Notes: generated from the letters alone by a model not told the origin. A stretch of DNA of 64,000 nucleotides from Macrocystis pyrifera (GCA_031763025.1 JASSKH010000044.1:62001-126000), one strand, 5' to 3'. Shown: positions 32,502 to 42,421, counted from the stretch's first letter. Translations and numbers: made by a program.

Positions 32502-33200
32502 TCAATGCTCGTTTTTTATTGCTATTTGTAAAGTACCGTCCTCCGGGGCGACCGGACCCACACACCTTACGTTCGCTAATAAAAGCCTCAACTCGGCGCT
32601 GTACTCCGAAAAAGGTGTCCCAGGCTCCACTACCAAATTCTGTAACGTTTGCATTACTGCGGCTGGGGATGCCTTGCTTAATCCCCTACACAATATCCTG
32701 AGGATTACGTCGAATGCTTCCTTCCCACTGGAGCCATCGTCCAGTAATTTGGCCCCTTGTACAAAAGCGTTGTTCACTAGAGTCTTCATCACCGGTGCCT
32801 GCGGGGATGTCGAGCGCACCGAACGGAGGATGTGCCTTTCTAAGACGCGTTCCCAACCTCTGGTCCATTCTACGTTATGAGCGTCGTCACAGGCTACTCG
32901 TACGCTCTCAACAGCATTTCTCAGTGCGGATGTAAAATGTACCAAGTCTGAGACGTCGTGGTTCGACGCAAACGGGATGGGTGGAACGGCAATCAACACC
33001 CCGGTGTCTAACCTTGCCATTGCGCGTTGGATGCTCTGTATTTGTATACTTCCATGCTGTCCATCTCTGTGACCATCTCCAATCGCGTTAATAGTTTGAC
33101 CTACCTTTGGTGTTTTCGGCTTTCTAATCCTTTTTGAAGCAGTCTGATTTTGGGTTCTGGCTGCATCTACCACTGCCTCATTTGTAACAACCTTTGTCAT
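32502..33200 (-). CDS. Gypsy Gag capsid-like part
   Basis: 232 codons, mainly helical in appearance, with the block GTPFSEYSAELRLLLANVRC near the end, which resembles the retrotransposon Gag capsid region preceding a zinc knuckle. It is read in the same frame class as the long N-terminal Gag ORF. The stretch between them is in another frame, as if two small indels cancel. It stops at 32502 after a run of six A on the coding strand. Confidence 0.75.
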   Translation of the reverse strand: MTKVVTNEAVVDAARTQNQTASKRIRKPKTPKVGQTINAIGDGHRDGQHGSIQIQSIQRAMARLDTGVLIAVPPIPFASNHDVSDLVHFTSALRNAVESVRVACDDAHNVEWTRGWERVLERHILRSVRSTSPQAPVMKTLVNNAFVQGAKLLDDGSSGKEAFDVILRILCRGLSKASPAAVMQTLQNLVVEPGTPFSEYSAELRLLLANVRCVGPVAPEDGTLQIAIKNEH

Positions 33201-33520
33201 TGAAATCTGGGCAGCATCTGGGAATTCAGAGCCATCATCTGATACAGACTCGTACCTGTTGGTGGACCTCGGGCTCTACTGTTCCCTCCTCCTCGGCCCC
33301 TGCGAGTCCTTCCACGACCTTGAAAGTTATGGTTGTCGTTGTAACCTCCTCGTCCTCCGCCAGTTCCGTCTCCCCCATTCCAATCGCCTCCCCCACCTCC
33401 ATTGTTACCACCACCATAACCCGCATTCCAGTCGCCTCCGCCGCCTCCATAACCCGGTCTCCAGCCTCCGCCGTTACCACCTCGGTTGCCACCACCATTC
33501 CCCTCCACTCCAACCACCCG
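33197..33520 (-). CDS. Gypsy Gag Gly-rich (RGG-like) part, shifted frame
   Basis: This part continues the glycine-rich region of the upstream Gag ORF in the next frame: GGGWRPGYGGGGGDWNAG, then GRGRTRRGRGGGNSRARG. Open sequence in this frame extends back to 33853, but there it is the shadow of the long Gag ORF. Gly/Arg boxes of this kind often bind RNA. It ends a few bases before the capsid part starts in the original frame. Confidence 0.7.
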   Translation of the reverse strand, partial: RVVGVEGNGGGNRGGNGGGWRPGYGGGGGDWNAGYGGGNNGGGGGDWNGGDGTGGGRGGYNDNHNFQGRGRTRRGRGGGNSRARGPPTGTSLYQMMALNSQMLPRFQ

Positions 33521-35510
33521 CCCAGTCACCGTACCCGCCATTCCCGCCTCTTCCGCCACGGTCCGGAGCGTTACCACCACCCCGGTTCCGGCTCCTCCCG
33601 CTGCCGTCGCTGCTTCCTCGACTATCCCTCCTTTCATGGTTTTGATTAGGTCGTGCACCTTCGTAGAGGTTGCTCCTTCCGCGATGGGGTCTAGGACTGT
33701 GAGCGTTGGCGCGGATAGTGGGTTCTTGTTGCTGTGGGTTGTGTTGCTCCCGTTGGAATGCCAACAAGAATTCGGCTGACATGTGAGGGTATTTTGCGGA
33801 CATTTCCGCAAATTCCTCCAGCTTTCTGGCTTTCTCCGATTTCTCTTGCTCATTGCCCTTGGTCAGCGTGGGTCCCGTAACCTTCTTCGGGATCATTCCC
33901 GTCCGATCTACCACACGCTGATTTACGGCTTTTAGGGTCGGTTTAGCGGGGTCATGTGGCGGCGGTGGGTTCTGTTCTAGAGGAGTTCGAGCCGCTCCTT
34001 TCAGGAGATCTTTCCCTATCTTCTCTCTTAAGGCCCTCGTTACTTTCATTTCATCCGCTATCGCCTCCGCCGCTACCCTTCCCTCGCGCACGGTGGATGC
34101 TGAACTCAGTACTTCCTGCTGTTTTTTCTGTACCTCCACTTCCGCAGCTCTGATGTCGTCCTCCTTCTCCCTCAGCATCCGTGCCCTTGCTTCTCTGGCA
34201 CGGTTTAGGTCTGATACGGCCACTTGATGTTTCCGTTGACTCTCAGTCGCTCTCTTTTCTGCTGCCGCCTGTCGCGATTTCGCCGCCTCTCCCTGTTTTC
34301 CGAGTTCGGCGACGGCTTCACCTGCCCGGCGGTATTTTGCTTCCGCGTCTCTTACCGAAGCTCGGTCTCGGTCCTGTTCAGTGTCAAGCGGCCACGAGGG
34401 TGGGGTGTTGGGGGTGTCATCCAGCGTCAATGCTGCAAATCTCGTTCCCCACTCTCCCGGTCGGTACTTAGGGCTTTTGATCAGATGGTGTCTGAGGTCG
34501 GGCACGTTATCTTTCTGGTCAGTGGTTAACGAGTCGCCCTCAGAACTTGATGCCGCAAACTCCGCATCTTTTTCCAGAATTTCGTCTTCTCTCGCTACCA
34601 TTTCATTCTCCTCGTCTTGGAGCTGGCGTGCGAGTTTTTCGTCCTCGCGGTAAAGCGAGGAGCGGAAAGGGATACGACCAAACGGTGTATTCATGACTGG
34701 TAGTAGCTTGCCTGTGGGAACTATGGCTCCCCCCGGACCGGCAGCTGTCTCTACACAACGTCCTGAATCTAGCGGGGCAATTCCCAGGATGGAACATTTC
34801 TCGTCATACGTCACTTCCTCTAAAAGAGACTTGAGTGTTTCTACCAGGCTCTGACGCACCTCCTTCGTGTCTGCTGCCTGTTGCTCGCGGAAAGACTGGA
34901 TGATCGGAGCTTTGGGCGCCGGGCCCTTGCCTCCTCTGTCCTTGTCTGTACCCTTTCCTTTGGACTTCCGCGCGATTTCCGCGTAGGAAGGGCTGGGCAG
35001 GGTTGGGGTAAAGCGATCTTCACCCTCTTCCGTGTCGCTCACATTTGGCCGCATGTCAATACCCGGTGCCAGGATCTTTGCGCCTCGGCGCACTACTTCG
35101 CCTTGCACCTCGTTACCGATGCCGTCCTCCTCCATGGGCCGTTCCTGGACCTTTCCAGGGCTCATGCCTTCCTTTTTGGGCAGTTTTGCACTCCTTCCAC
35201 TCGGGGAGAGTGAGGGTGCATTGCCAGTTAGGTGGCGTGTGAGTCTCTCCGCCTTCGGCTCATTCTTGACCATCAGCGTCGTGTCAGCTGCTACAGCAAC
35301 AATTTGGGCCCCCCCCACGTCCGGTGCTTGGCCCTTGCCAGCACTATCGGATACCTCGTCCGGTGCTTGGCCTTTGCCAGCACTATCGGACACTACTTCG
35401 GGGCCCTTCGCTTTGCTAACCCTGGCGGAGCGCCTAGGCGTGGCCACGGCCTTGAGTCCTGAGTCTTCTTTCCTCCCTCCAGATTTCGTGCTGGGTTGGT
35501 ACGACGACAT
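33474..35510 (-). CDS. Gypsy Gag N-terminal part, 678 codons with coiled coil
   Basis: Start chosen at the ATG at 35510, the first after the 5' LTR, giving MSSYQPSTKSGG. Residues about 1-210 are Lys/Ser/Pro-rich and hydrophilic, with a 13-residue tandem repeat (VSDSAGKGQAPDE) near 40-66. Residues about 385-520 are Ala/Glu/Arg-rich and should form a long coiled coil. Residues about 605-678 are Arg/Gly-rich. This is much longer than a usual gypsy Gag before its capsid domain. The coiled coil could drive particle assembly (inference). Confidence 0.8.
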   Translation of the reverse strand: MSSYQPSTKSGGRKEDSGLKAVATPRRSARVSKAKGPEVVSDSAGKGQAPDEVSDSAGKGQAPDVGGAQIVAVAADTTLMVKNEPKAERLTRHLTGNAPSLSPSGRSAKLPKKEGMSPGKVQERPMEEDGIGNEVQGEVVRRGAKILAPGIDMRPNVSDTEEGEDRFTPTLPSPSYAEIARKSKGKGTDKDRGGKGPAPKAPIIQSFREQQAADTKEVRQSLVETLKSLLEEVTYDEKCSILGIAPLDSGRCVETAAGPGGAIVPTGKLLPVMNTPFGRIPFRSSLYREDEKLARQLQDEENEMVAREDEILEKDAEFAASSSEGDSLTTDQKDNVPDLRHHLIKSPKYRPGEWGTRFAALTLDDTPNTPPSWPLDTEQDRDRASVRDAEAKYRRAGEAVAELGKQGEAAKSRQAAAEKRATESQRKHQVAVSDLNRAREARARMLREKEDDIRAAEVEVQKKQQEVLSSASTVREGRVAAEAIADEMKVTRALREKIGKDLLKGAARTPLEQNPPPPHDPAKPTLKAVNQRVVDRTGMIPKKVTGPTLTKGNEQEKSEKARKLEEFAEMSAKYPHMSAEFLLAFQREQHNPQQQEPTIRANAHSPRPHRGRSNLYEGARPNQNHERRDSRGSSDGSGRSRNRGGGNAPDRGGRGGNGGYGDWAGGWSGGEWWWQPRW
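35320..35397 (-). repeat. Two 39-bp in-frame repeats in Gag
   Basis: Two 39-bp units encode VSDSAGKGQAPDE twice, near the Gag N terminus. Confidence 0.9.
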
Positions 35511-35565
35511 ACTTGTACGATTTTTTCTTACTTCTCCGGTCGAACGCTAGCTCTGCCAAGTCCTA

Positions 35566-35582
35566 AAGCCGGACGACGCCAC
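35566..35582 (-). promoter_or_regulatory. Putative primer binding site
   Basis: The sequence next to the 5' LTR on the coding strand is GTGGCGTCGTCCGGCTTT. A TGG one base after the LTR end suits pairing with a tRNA 3' CCA. I could not match it to a particular tRNA. Confidence 0.45.
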
Positions 35583-36234
35583 TGAAAGGATAACAGTTAT
35601 TGAAACTGTCACACTCTTAGACTGGAAGGGTAGCTTCCAGAGTTTAGATGATAGTTCGAACAGGCAGAGACGCAGTGGTCCAGGTCAAGGAGAAAGAAGA
35701 AGAAGAAGAAGTTGTCGTGTATTAAACTCAGCGCAATGAGAGGCAAGAAGTGGACTGAACAGGAAGGGGCAACCCCAGATGGTCCTTCCTGTCGGTAGTT
35801 CTACCTAACTGCTTCAAGGTTTTCATCTACAAGAGTCATTACCTTGCTCATACTCTGATCTATATTACTCGTCTCTGTATCTGCTACCGGCCAATGATCG
35901 ACAACCTGACTACCGACATCCTCTCTAGACTGTCACTCTCTCGGGAAACACTCTCTGCTATTGGTTACGTACTCGACTAGTCTCCAAGTAATCTGTCCTA
36001 CTGCTACTAGTACTATTTTCCACAGCAACAGTCTTTGCTATCACAGAATAGTCAGTCCAACAGCAGTCTTACTCATAGTACTCACTCATACGTACGTCAG
36101 TTAGTTCTCTTACCACAGCAGGCCAGAGTCAGTCTCCATGTCAGGTATATCCTGGCATGAGAGGCTGACCTTGCTTTGCTACGTCCCAGGCTATGTACCG
36201 CCTCCGAATACTACTGAAACCCAATATCACCTCA
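35583..36234 (-). repeat. 5' LTR of gypsy element
   Basis: 652 bp, coding-strand TG...CA, nearly identical to 25179-25831. It should carry the promoter, though no TATA box is called. Confidence 0.92.
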
Positions 36235-36238
36235 TGCT
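36235..36238. repeat. Target site duplication TGCT, right
   Basis: Matches 25175-25178 on the other side of the gypsy element. Confidence 0.8.
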
Positions 36239-36725
36239 TTTTTTGCCAGCCGACGAGAGGCTCGTCCTCTCCTCCTTTTTTGCTTTTTTTGTCTCTTCTT
36301 TTTCTCTATGATAATATTGGCTCTCCGCTTTGTAGCCCGGTTCGCGCCTTGGTTTCCGTTGGTTGGATGCAGCCGTCCCAGCCAACTCCGACACCCCCAT
36401 CCTTCCTGTCGCGCTTGCGTACCCACGCGGTGGCCAGCCTCTCCTCTCCCCAGGTTGCCCACGCAGCGCTCTCTGCTGTGGTGATGTACCGTCCTGCCTC
36501 GGGGATGAACTCCTCGGCATCCGGGTTAAAAATAAAACTCATCACCACCACCCCGCGCGGTCCTTAGAGTGAACCGTTCACTCGCCAGACCGCGCGAAGT
36601 TCCCTCTCTACCCAGCCCGAGGCTCGATGCCCGTGTGGCTGCTGCTAGACCGCTGTAAGTCCTTGCGGGCTTCCTCGGCCCACCCCAAGGACGGGGCAGG
36701 CCGGAGTATGGACAAGGTTTCTGCA
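36239..36725 (-). mobile_element. LINE A, 5' part beyond the gypsy insertion
   Basis: On the minus strand, IIIEKKKRQKKQKRRRGR and then RRLAKKA reach the gypsy boundary. Removing the gypsy element and one TGCT joins this in frame to REARKRRKAALVVVATYNV at 25178. Further upstream, ESAAWATWGEERLATAW and a Gly/Asp/Trp-containing stretch are in another frame. The 5' boundary near 36725 is a guess based on the start of the next element at 36774. Confidence 0.75.
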
Positions 36726-37202
36726 CGGCAAACCAGTTGCTAAACTCCCAAATGTCTGATGCATCTTTATTTGTGTTGGATATCGTACGGAAACTTCAGA
36801 TATATCGTATATATATATATTATCGAACATGAAAAAGTTCGGTATTTCGATAATAGTTTCGATCATTCGATAAACGATAACGATACAATAAAACGATAAA
36901 AGGCCGAACGCCCCCACCGGGGACAGGGGGCAGGGCAAGCGTAATAGGTTGGCAGATGACACTGTCGATGCCCTCGTGGTTTTTGACGGTTGGCACGCAT
37001 TGGCATGGTCACGCGGAACCTCACAGGAGGTGCTCGGCAGGAAGGACAACTGATGTTTTGTTTTTTGTGTGGCGGCGACGGTTGGGTTCTTGAGTACGAA
37101 CACAAGCTCTTCCGAATAGCATTGTGCGGCATTATATAAATTTTGTGTTGAGCTGTGGTTGTCGTTGCGTCCTGACGCTTAGCAGCTACATATCTTCTAC
37201 CA

Positions 37203-37308
37203 TCACGGGGGGGCATAGTAAATACCTGAATCAAATATTGTATGAAAAAATAGGGAAATGTGTTGGTTTTTGTGTGTGATGTAGGCCCTATATACTTTGG
37301 TCCCCCGG
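37203..37308 (-). mobile_element. Short MITE family, copy 2 (inverted)
   Basis: Read on the minus strand it has GGCCTACATCACACACAAA, CCCTATTTT and GCCCCCCCGTGATGG, matching the copies at 10.2 and 62.1 kb. Confidence 0.55.
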
Positions 37309-37884
37309 GATCACAATACAGCATTATAAACCTGATCAGGTGTATTTTCCTTCTTTGATGTACATGGTACACAATACACAATACACAATACCCGGTATAC
37401 CTGGCAGCATATACCTGTCTTCCTTATTGTTTTTTGTCTGGTAGTTTTTTTTTTGTTTCCCTGATGTTCTTAGACCTATGCCAATGGGATATCAAAGTAT
37501 CAATAAAAAGTTTGAATTCCAAAGATACCCGCCAAAAAAAACAAACACGCTTCCTATGGGCACGTTTTAAAAAAAAAGTTCCCAACTTTTGGAAAAGCTC
37601 GAAAAAAACAAATCTGGGGCTGATGTTGGGCCAAGATCGGCTTGAGAAAGACTCAGGCCGGTTTTTGGTTCGAAGCGGCGATTCCGAGTCCTCGACAAAT
37701 ATCGATCGACAAAAGCAACGATTGCGTCATGAATTCTGAACGGAGTGCACTCGTTAGGGGCTCCGACCCACCCTTGGGTCACCGTCTTCACACAATGGCC
37801 AGTGACGTGTGGCGGGCGCTGGCCAGGCGTACGACAAAAAATAATTAGCCGCTGGTGTGTACCAAACAGAAGACAAAATTTCTC

Positions 37885-38118
37885 GATCCGCCTCGAATGG
37901 CAAAAAACAGACTTTTTTTCAGGTTTGGGAGGATACCGCAGGCCGCCGCCGGCAAGCTCTCGCTCCCTAGAGCATGTGTGTTCACTTTCTATTTTCGATG
38001 CCGTCATCTATACTCACTCGTTGGCCTTGCCCGACACCAAGCGGGTTGGCCGTGGGCTGAGTCTATACCGAGATCGAGCATCTATCGTCGCACGAGCTGA
38101 TTTTTATCAGCGTATTGA
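37885..38118 (-). repeat. Gamma module with core, inverted outlier
   Basis: The reverse complement reads CAGCTCGTGCGACGATAGAT, CTCAGCCCACGGCCAACCCG, then the core with GAGCTTGCCGGCGGCGGCC and CTCCCAAACCTGAAAAA. It is over 20 kb from the main block, so the family is dispersed. Confidence 0.8.
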
Positions 38119-38686
38119 CAATTTGCAACGAGAGAATACAAATTGCGCCACCTGCAGCCGTTAGAAAAAAAAGAAGGAAAAATCAAACGTTTTTTTCCCT
38201 TTTTTCCCACAGCGGCGATACGAGGATATTTTCGGCGTTTTTTTTTAAGCATTTTGTTTTTGAAAAAATCTTTTGAACTTCGCGTCACCATTGGCATAGG
38301 TCTTAGTAGCGGAGTACATCTGTTTGTCTTTTTGTCCTTATCTCTGTTCTACACCCCTCGCGTAGTGTGGGAGGCTGCAATCTGCGAAAACATGCGCAGT
38401 CTCTCGTGTGTTTCTTTTCTTGATGTCTTGCTTTCTTGCCTGAATTGAACTTTTTTTATCTCTCCCCTTTTCGTTTTCGTTTTTTTCCCTCGATTTCGAT
38501 TTTGATCTGTCGACGTCGTCGAGTTGTATTTTTCATCCTGTCCATTTCTTCTGGGTAATATGTGGTCTTCTCGGTTCCTGTGGCGACTTGTACAGCGTAT
38601 CGCATGTATCTGACACGTACGTGCGAGGACCCCACTTTTATTTTCGTCCGAGGTGTACATGTGCTTCAGATATATCCTTTTCGTAT

Positions 38687-38984
38687 TCACTTTTACTTTC
38701 CAGCCCACTCGTAGAAGGTTACGCCCTCGACGATCTTCTGGACAAGCCGTGGTCACAGGTGTCGTCCCTGCTCCCCCCCCCGGTACGTGCCTTTTTGTTT
38801 GTCGCGCAAAGGGTTCAGCTTTCCCACTGCTCGTTGTTTTTCATCGAATGTAGCTAACTCACGCTCTCGCGCCTTCCGCTTATCAATTTTTTATGCAAGA
38901 AAAAGTACCTGCGAGCATGCACTCGCTGAGATTTAAACCCACGAAATTGGTCTTGATAGGCACGCGGACCACCTGCCAAGCTAC
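38687..38984 (-). mobile_element. tRNA-derived SINE, copy 1
   Basis: On the minus strand the head reads GTAGCTTGGCAGGTGGTCCG (box A-like) and, 40-45 bases on, GTGGGTTTAAATCTC (box B-like, T loop TTTAAAT). A body of about 220 bp follows, with TGACCACGGCTTGTCCAGAA, ending GGCTGGAAAGTAAAAGTG. Copy 2 at 50334-50633 keeps the same order. An internal RNA polymerase III promoter of this type defines tRNA-derived SINEs. The tRNA of origin is not clear. Confidence 0.75.
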
Positions 38985-39290
38985 TATTCTTTGGTTGTGG
39001 TATTTTTACCGAGGTATTTCTTCCACTCCAGAGTTATGGGAGCTTGTTTGCATTGTATTGTAGCGATGAGTTAATGTGAGAACAACAACCTGGAATACGT
39101 TGATCCTGGGAACCCTCTGCTGATGTTGTATTCACTTGTATTACGGGTCCTCGTGGTATTGACACGACCTCCAAAATAATGAAAAAGGGCCTTTTACGCC
39201 GGTTTTCGCCTCCATTATCGTTATCGTTATCGTTATCGAAGTTATTTTATCCTTATCGTACCGAAACTTTCATGGTTTCGATGTCCAACA

Positions 39291-40981
39291 GTATTCTTTA
39301 TAGGCTGACAGGCGCGATTCATGCAGATGCATTTCAACTATTTTACACGTAGATCTCGAAGATAATAATGTTTTTCCAGCCAAATGGGATGCATACAATA
39401 CTCAGTTGTGAACGACCTCTCTCTGCGGGTACGCGCCTTGTCGCAGGGTCGGGTGACGCACCACTACGAATGGTCTCTTTTGTTACGACATCATCAACCG
39501 TAGCGTGCAACGTCCATGCCGCACAGGCCGGACGGGGGGGACGTGATACATGTGTGTTACGCTGTGGAACACATCAGGCATACCTGATCCATTTGGTCAA
39601 AATCAGGTGATATAACAACCAGGTAAAAAACGCGCGCCACGAACGGTCTTTCGTTCGAGAAAATCAGTAAAACAAAATTGCGCCTGAATATCAAGCGTAT
39701 GACCTCCAAATTCTGAGTTGTTTTATTCCTGCTTAGGGCATACCTGGTAGGCACCATGGGCTGCACTTGGACCCGCAGGCGACCAACGGGCATTGTTTGT
39801 CTCGGGACCCCATGATCGCAAAGAGTAGTTTTTCTGGCACCCCCAGCCAACGTGTCTCGACTATTCTCGCGGGAACGCGTGCTCGGCATGAAATGTTCGT
39901 GCCATACCAAACTTGAGACCATCTCCACGCTTTGTCGGACAGGCATTTTGCCTTGTTGGTCAACGGTGGTGCGATATTGCTCAAGTGACCACAGAAAACA
40001 GCAGAGTACACATCACAGCAACTGGCGCACATCGTACACCCAAGAAAAGAAAGGTTGCAATCGGCGTACGTCTGTGTGTTTAAATAAGAAAGCACGTATG
40101 AGTACAACGTTTATACCCAAGAATTGCAATCGAGGGACCGCAGACCCAAACAAAGAAAAAAACAGTGTAGGTATGGCCTCTCTGATCGGGTTAAAATTGG
40201 TCGAAATCATGGTGGTAGGCTGAGTCTTATGGGACCCGAAACTAGAAAACGGAACAGGAATTCCCCTTTAAGGTGTTGAAACCCACGCAGCCGATAGAAG
40301 ATATATGATACATTCTTCCCACAGAAAGAAAACGCTGCGCTTTCAACGCACGACACCTACCACCGCCGATGATTCCTCGCCTCACAGAGCACGAGATGGC
40401 GTCGAACGTTCGAGGCCGTATGAAACGCGTTCTACGACAGAGGTAGCCCATTTCTGATAAAATGTTTTCTGAATGACGGGGTCTCTTAATTCAAAATCGT
40501 AGGAATGCCAATCTTGTTTTTAAATATGAACTTCTTTCGTGGAACGCCTCTGCTCGACGGCTCCGATAGTGCTCGCTACCAAGTTTGAGGGTCGTTGATG
40601 CTGTGTGGCCGGAGTTGTCGTTCGAGACGTGAGACCCTGACCTATTCCTGGACCGTTTTCATTTAGACCAAACTGGCACCCCGTTTCGTCCAAAGACAAC
40701 GGGTCGGAATGGGTCGGACGCTCACGTCTCGAGCAAACCTTCGGGACACACACATCAACGGCCCTCAAGCTTGGCAGAGAGCATTCTCAGAGCAGTGAAT
40801 CATACGGCTTTGGAGGTTTGACGTCATCTCGTGATCTGAGAGTCGAGGAGAGCCATTGGCGGTGGTAGTTGTTTGGTGTTGCAAACACAGGTTTTGATGT
40901 TTGGCATTGATCGGAAATAGCTCATGTCTATCGACGGCACTGCCCTGGGGTTTCTACACGATGAAGAGAAATACTTTCGTT
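39291..40981. other. No gene recognised
   Basis: It holds short ORFs on both strands without known motifs. A small palindrome, ATCAGGCATACCTGAT, is near 39573. A segment at about 40430-40490 with TTCTACGACAGAGGTAGC and TGAATGACGGGG recurs at about 49795-49845. No repeat boundary is seen. Confidence 0.4.
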
Positions 40982-41022
40982 TTCCGGTTTCGGGTTCCCA
41001 CACGATTCCGCCGAAACCGGAA
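40982..41022. repeat. Perfect 12-bp inverted repeat
   Basis: TTCCGGTTTCGG and CCGAAACCGGAA with a 17-base loop. It may be a worn mobile-element end or chance; no function is inferred. Confidence 0.6.
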
Positions 41023-41671
41023 CAAGGAATATATCGATCGATTATCCGAAATGGTCCACGCTCGATAGCTTCAATGAAAGGTATTGATGAAGCAGTGTGA
41101 TAATAGTTTTAACTCCTATATAGTTGGAGTTTGAACGTTCTTTGGCAACTTTCGTGATTGTTCATTGAAGATTCAAGACATTATGGATGTCTCTGCTGGG
41201 AGACATGCTATCCAAAATATATTTGTGTGGTGGCCATTTTCGATGGCGCGAACGAAAGGCACAGAAACGACCGTTTCGTCAATATCAAGTTGAATAGAAT
41301 GCGACACGAATTATTCAGAAAGGGGCGCTTTTCAACGGTTTTTGTTGAGATTTGATAATATTCGACCAAGAAATCGACCGATCTCACAGCACGACTCATA
41401 CAGAAATGAGCTCAGAGTAATTCAAACAACCAAACGCAAGGGCGCATACGCACGGGATGGGTCCAGCGATTCAGAAAAGACTTACGTCAACGATATATAC
41501 CACGCAATGCATCGATATTTGTGCAATGAAGAATTGCGGGGGGGAAAAAACACACGCTCACTGACAGGGTGATTGTTGCTCAGGGTTTGTCCAAGTCTCG
41601 CCGCATAAAAGACTTTCACGGTTCACGGCTATTTGTTTACCTGAGCTTTATGTTTTTGCCAGATGTTCAGG
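41023..41671. other. No gene recognised
   Basis: AT-rich sequence with only short ORFs and no repeat that I could match elsewhere in the window. Confidence 0.35.
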
Positions 41672-42235
41672 TCACGGGCTGCAAAACAGGGTTTCACCCT
41701 GAGAAAAGAAGCTGCTCCAGGCAATGGTTATGGCACAGAGCCCAGGGAGTATGGGATTCCCGTATCGTTTCGCAATCACCCCGGGACTGACGCTGACTCG
41801 CTGCCATAGCTTAGGGCGATGCGGCATCTGCTCGAACCAGTCGTCGTTTGGTTCGTGATTATTTGGCGGCGAGGATCTCAGCACCCAAGGAGATGAAGCA
41901 TGCATCATATATCTTTCAGAAAAATGAAGACAAGCGACCGAGCAGCCCCACGCCGGGTGACGAGGAGGGCGGTGATATCGTACAAGGTACGCGAGGGGGA
42001 CGACCACTCGCGAAAGCGTTGGGTCAACCGGCCGCTCTACATCCTCCACCAGTAGGCGTTTGATTGTGATGGGGCTATCAATACTGCTGTATAGCAGCTG
42101 AACATCAGGCAATCGCAGTAAGCGAGGCGAAGTGAGAAGGAGCAGTTCGATAGATAATGAAAGAAGCACCACGCTGCACACGAAAACAACGACACGCCAC
42201 CTCGAGCTGGGTGACGGCTTGGAGGACAGAGTCAT
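41672..42235 (-). CDS. Hypothetical protein with N-terminal membrane anchor
   Basis: From the ATG at 42235 the frame is open for 187 codons, and it is also open for about 60 codons upstream. Residues about 13-36 are a strong hydrophobic segment (VVVFVCSVVLLSLSIELLLL) after a short basic stretch, as in a type II signal anchor or an uncleaved signal. The next 60 residues have mixed charge (LPDVQLLYSSIDSPITIKRL). A possible splice donor (GTACCT) occurs near residue 80, so the true exon may end earlier. No family is recognised. It could be the first exon of a host gene for a Golgi or secreted enzyme (inference). Confidence 0.35.
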   Translation of the reverse strand: MTLSSKPSPSSRWRVVVFVCSVVLLSLSIELLLLTSPRLLRLPDVQLLYSSIDSPITIKRLLVEDVERPVDPTLSRVVVPLAYLVRYHRPPRHPAWGCSVACLHFSERYMMHASSPWVLRSSPPNNHEPNDDWFEQMPHRPKLWQRVSVSPGVIAKRYGNPILPGLCAITIAWSSFFSQGETLFCSP

Positions 42236-42421
42236 CCCACGGTAGGGGTTGCACTTTATAGGCGAAAGGTTCCTGGCTAATTGAGGTGCATCCCTACTGT
42301 GGGATGGCTCGACAGCAACGGTGGAGATCGTCTTGCTGTGATGGAGGAGTGGTAGGGGTAGGTCGGGGCGAAAGGTGGTGGATAACGCGGCGGTCGACTG
42401 CTCGATAATCGAAACTTGCAC

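Larger units (their letters stand above)
25179..36234 (-). mobile_element. Ty3/gypsy LTR retrotransposon, 11.06 kb
   Basis: Bounded by two LTRs of about 652 bp that differ at only a few positions by eye, and by a TGCT duplication. On the minus strand the order is long Gag, zinc knuckle, aspartic protease, RT, RNase H, integrase, which is the Ty3/gypsy order. The frame changes at least six times. Such fresh LTRs beside so many frameshifts suggest recent damage or sequence errors. The element sits inside LINE A. An extra half LTR lies just inside the 3' LTR. Confidence 0.92.
36774..39290. mobile_element. TIR-bounded element of 2.5 kb, non-autonomous
   Basis: The ends are TGTTGGATATCG (36774) and CGATGTCCAACA (39290), with imperfect inverted arms of about 110-130 bp. 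The arms share CATGAAA(AA)GTTTCGGTA, repeated CGATAACGATAA and AAAAGGCC. The left arm has an extra TATATATA stretch. No transposase is seen inside. It contains an inverted gamma repeat, a short MITE and a SINE. No clear target duplication is visible. Confidence 0.55.

Noticed and set aside
32511..32517. AAAAAAC on the minus strand, in the right phase for a -1 ribosomal frameshift at the end of the Gag capsid ORF
   Set aside because: A -1 shift would hit a stop nine codons on. The zinc-knuckle frame needs a +1 change, so a run-length indel is more likely than programmed frameshifting.
38900..38984. Intact tRNA gene
   Set aside because: Box A-like and box B-like segments are present, but a normal acceptor stem and cloverleaf cannot be completed, and a conserved 220-bp body follows, as in a SINE.
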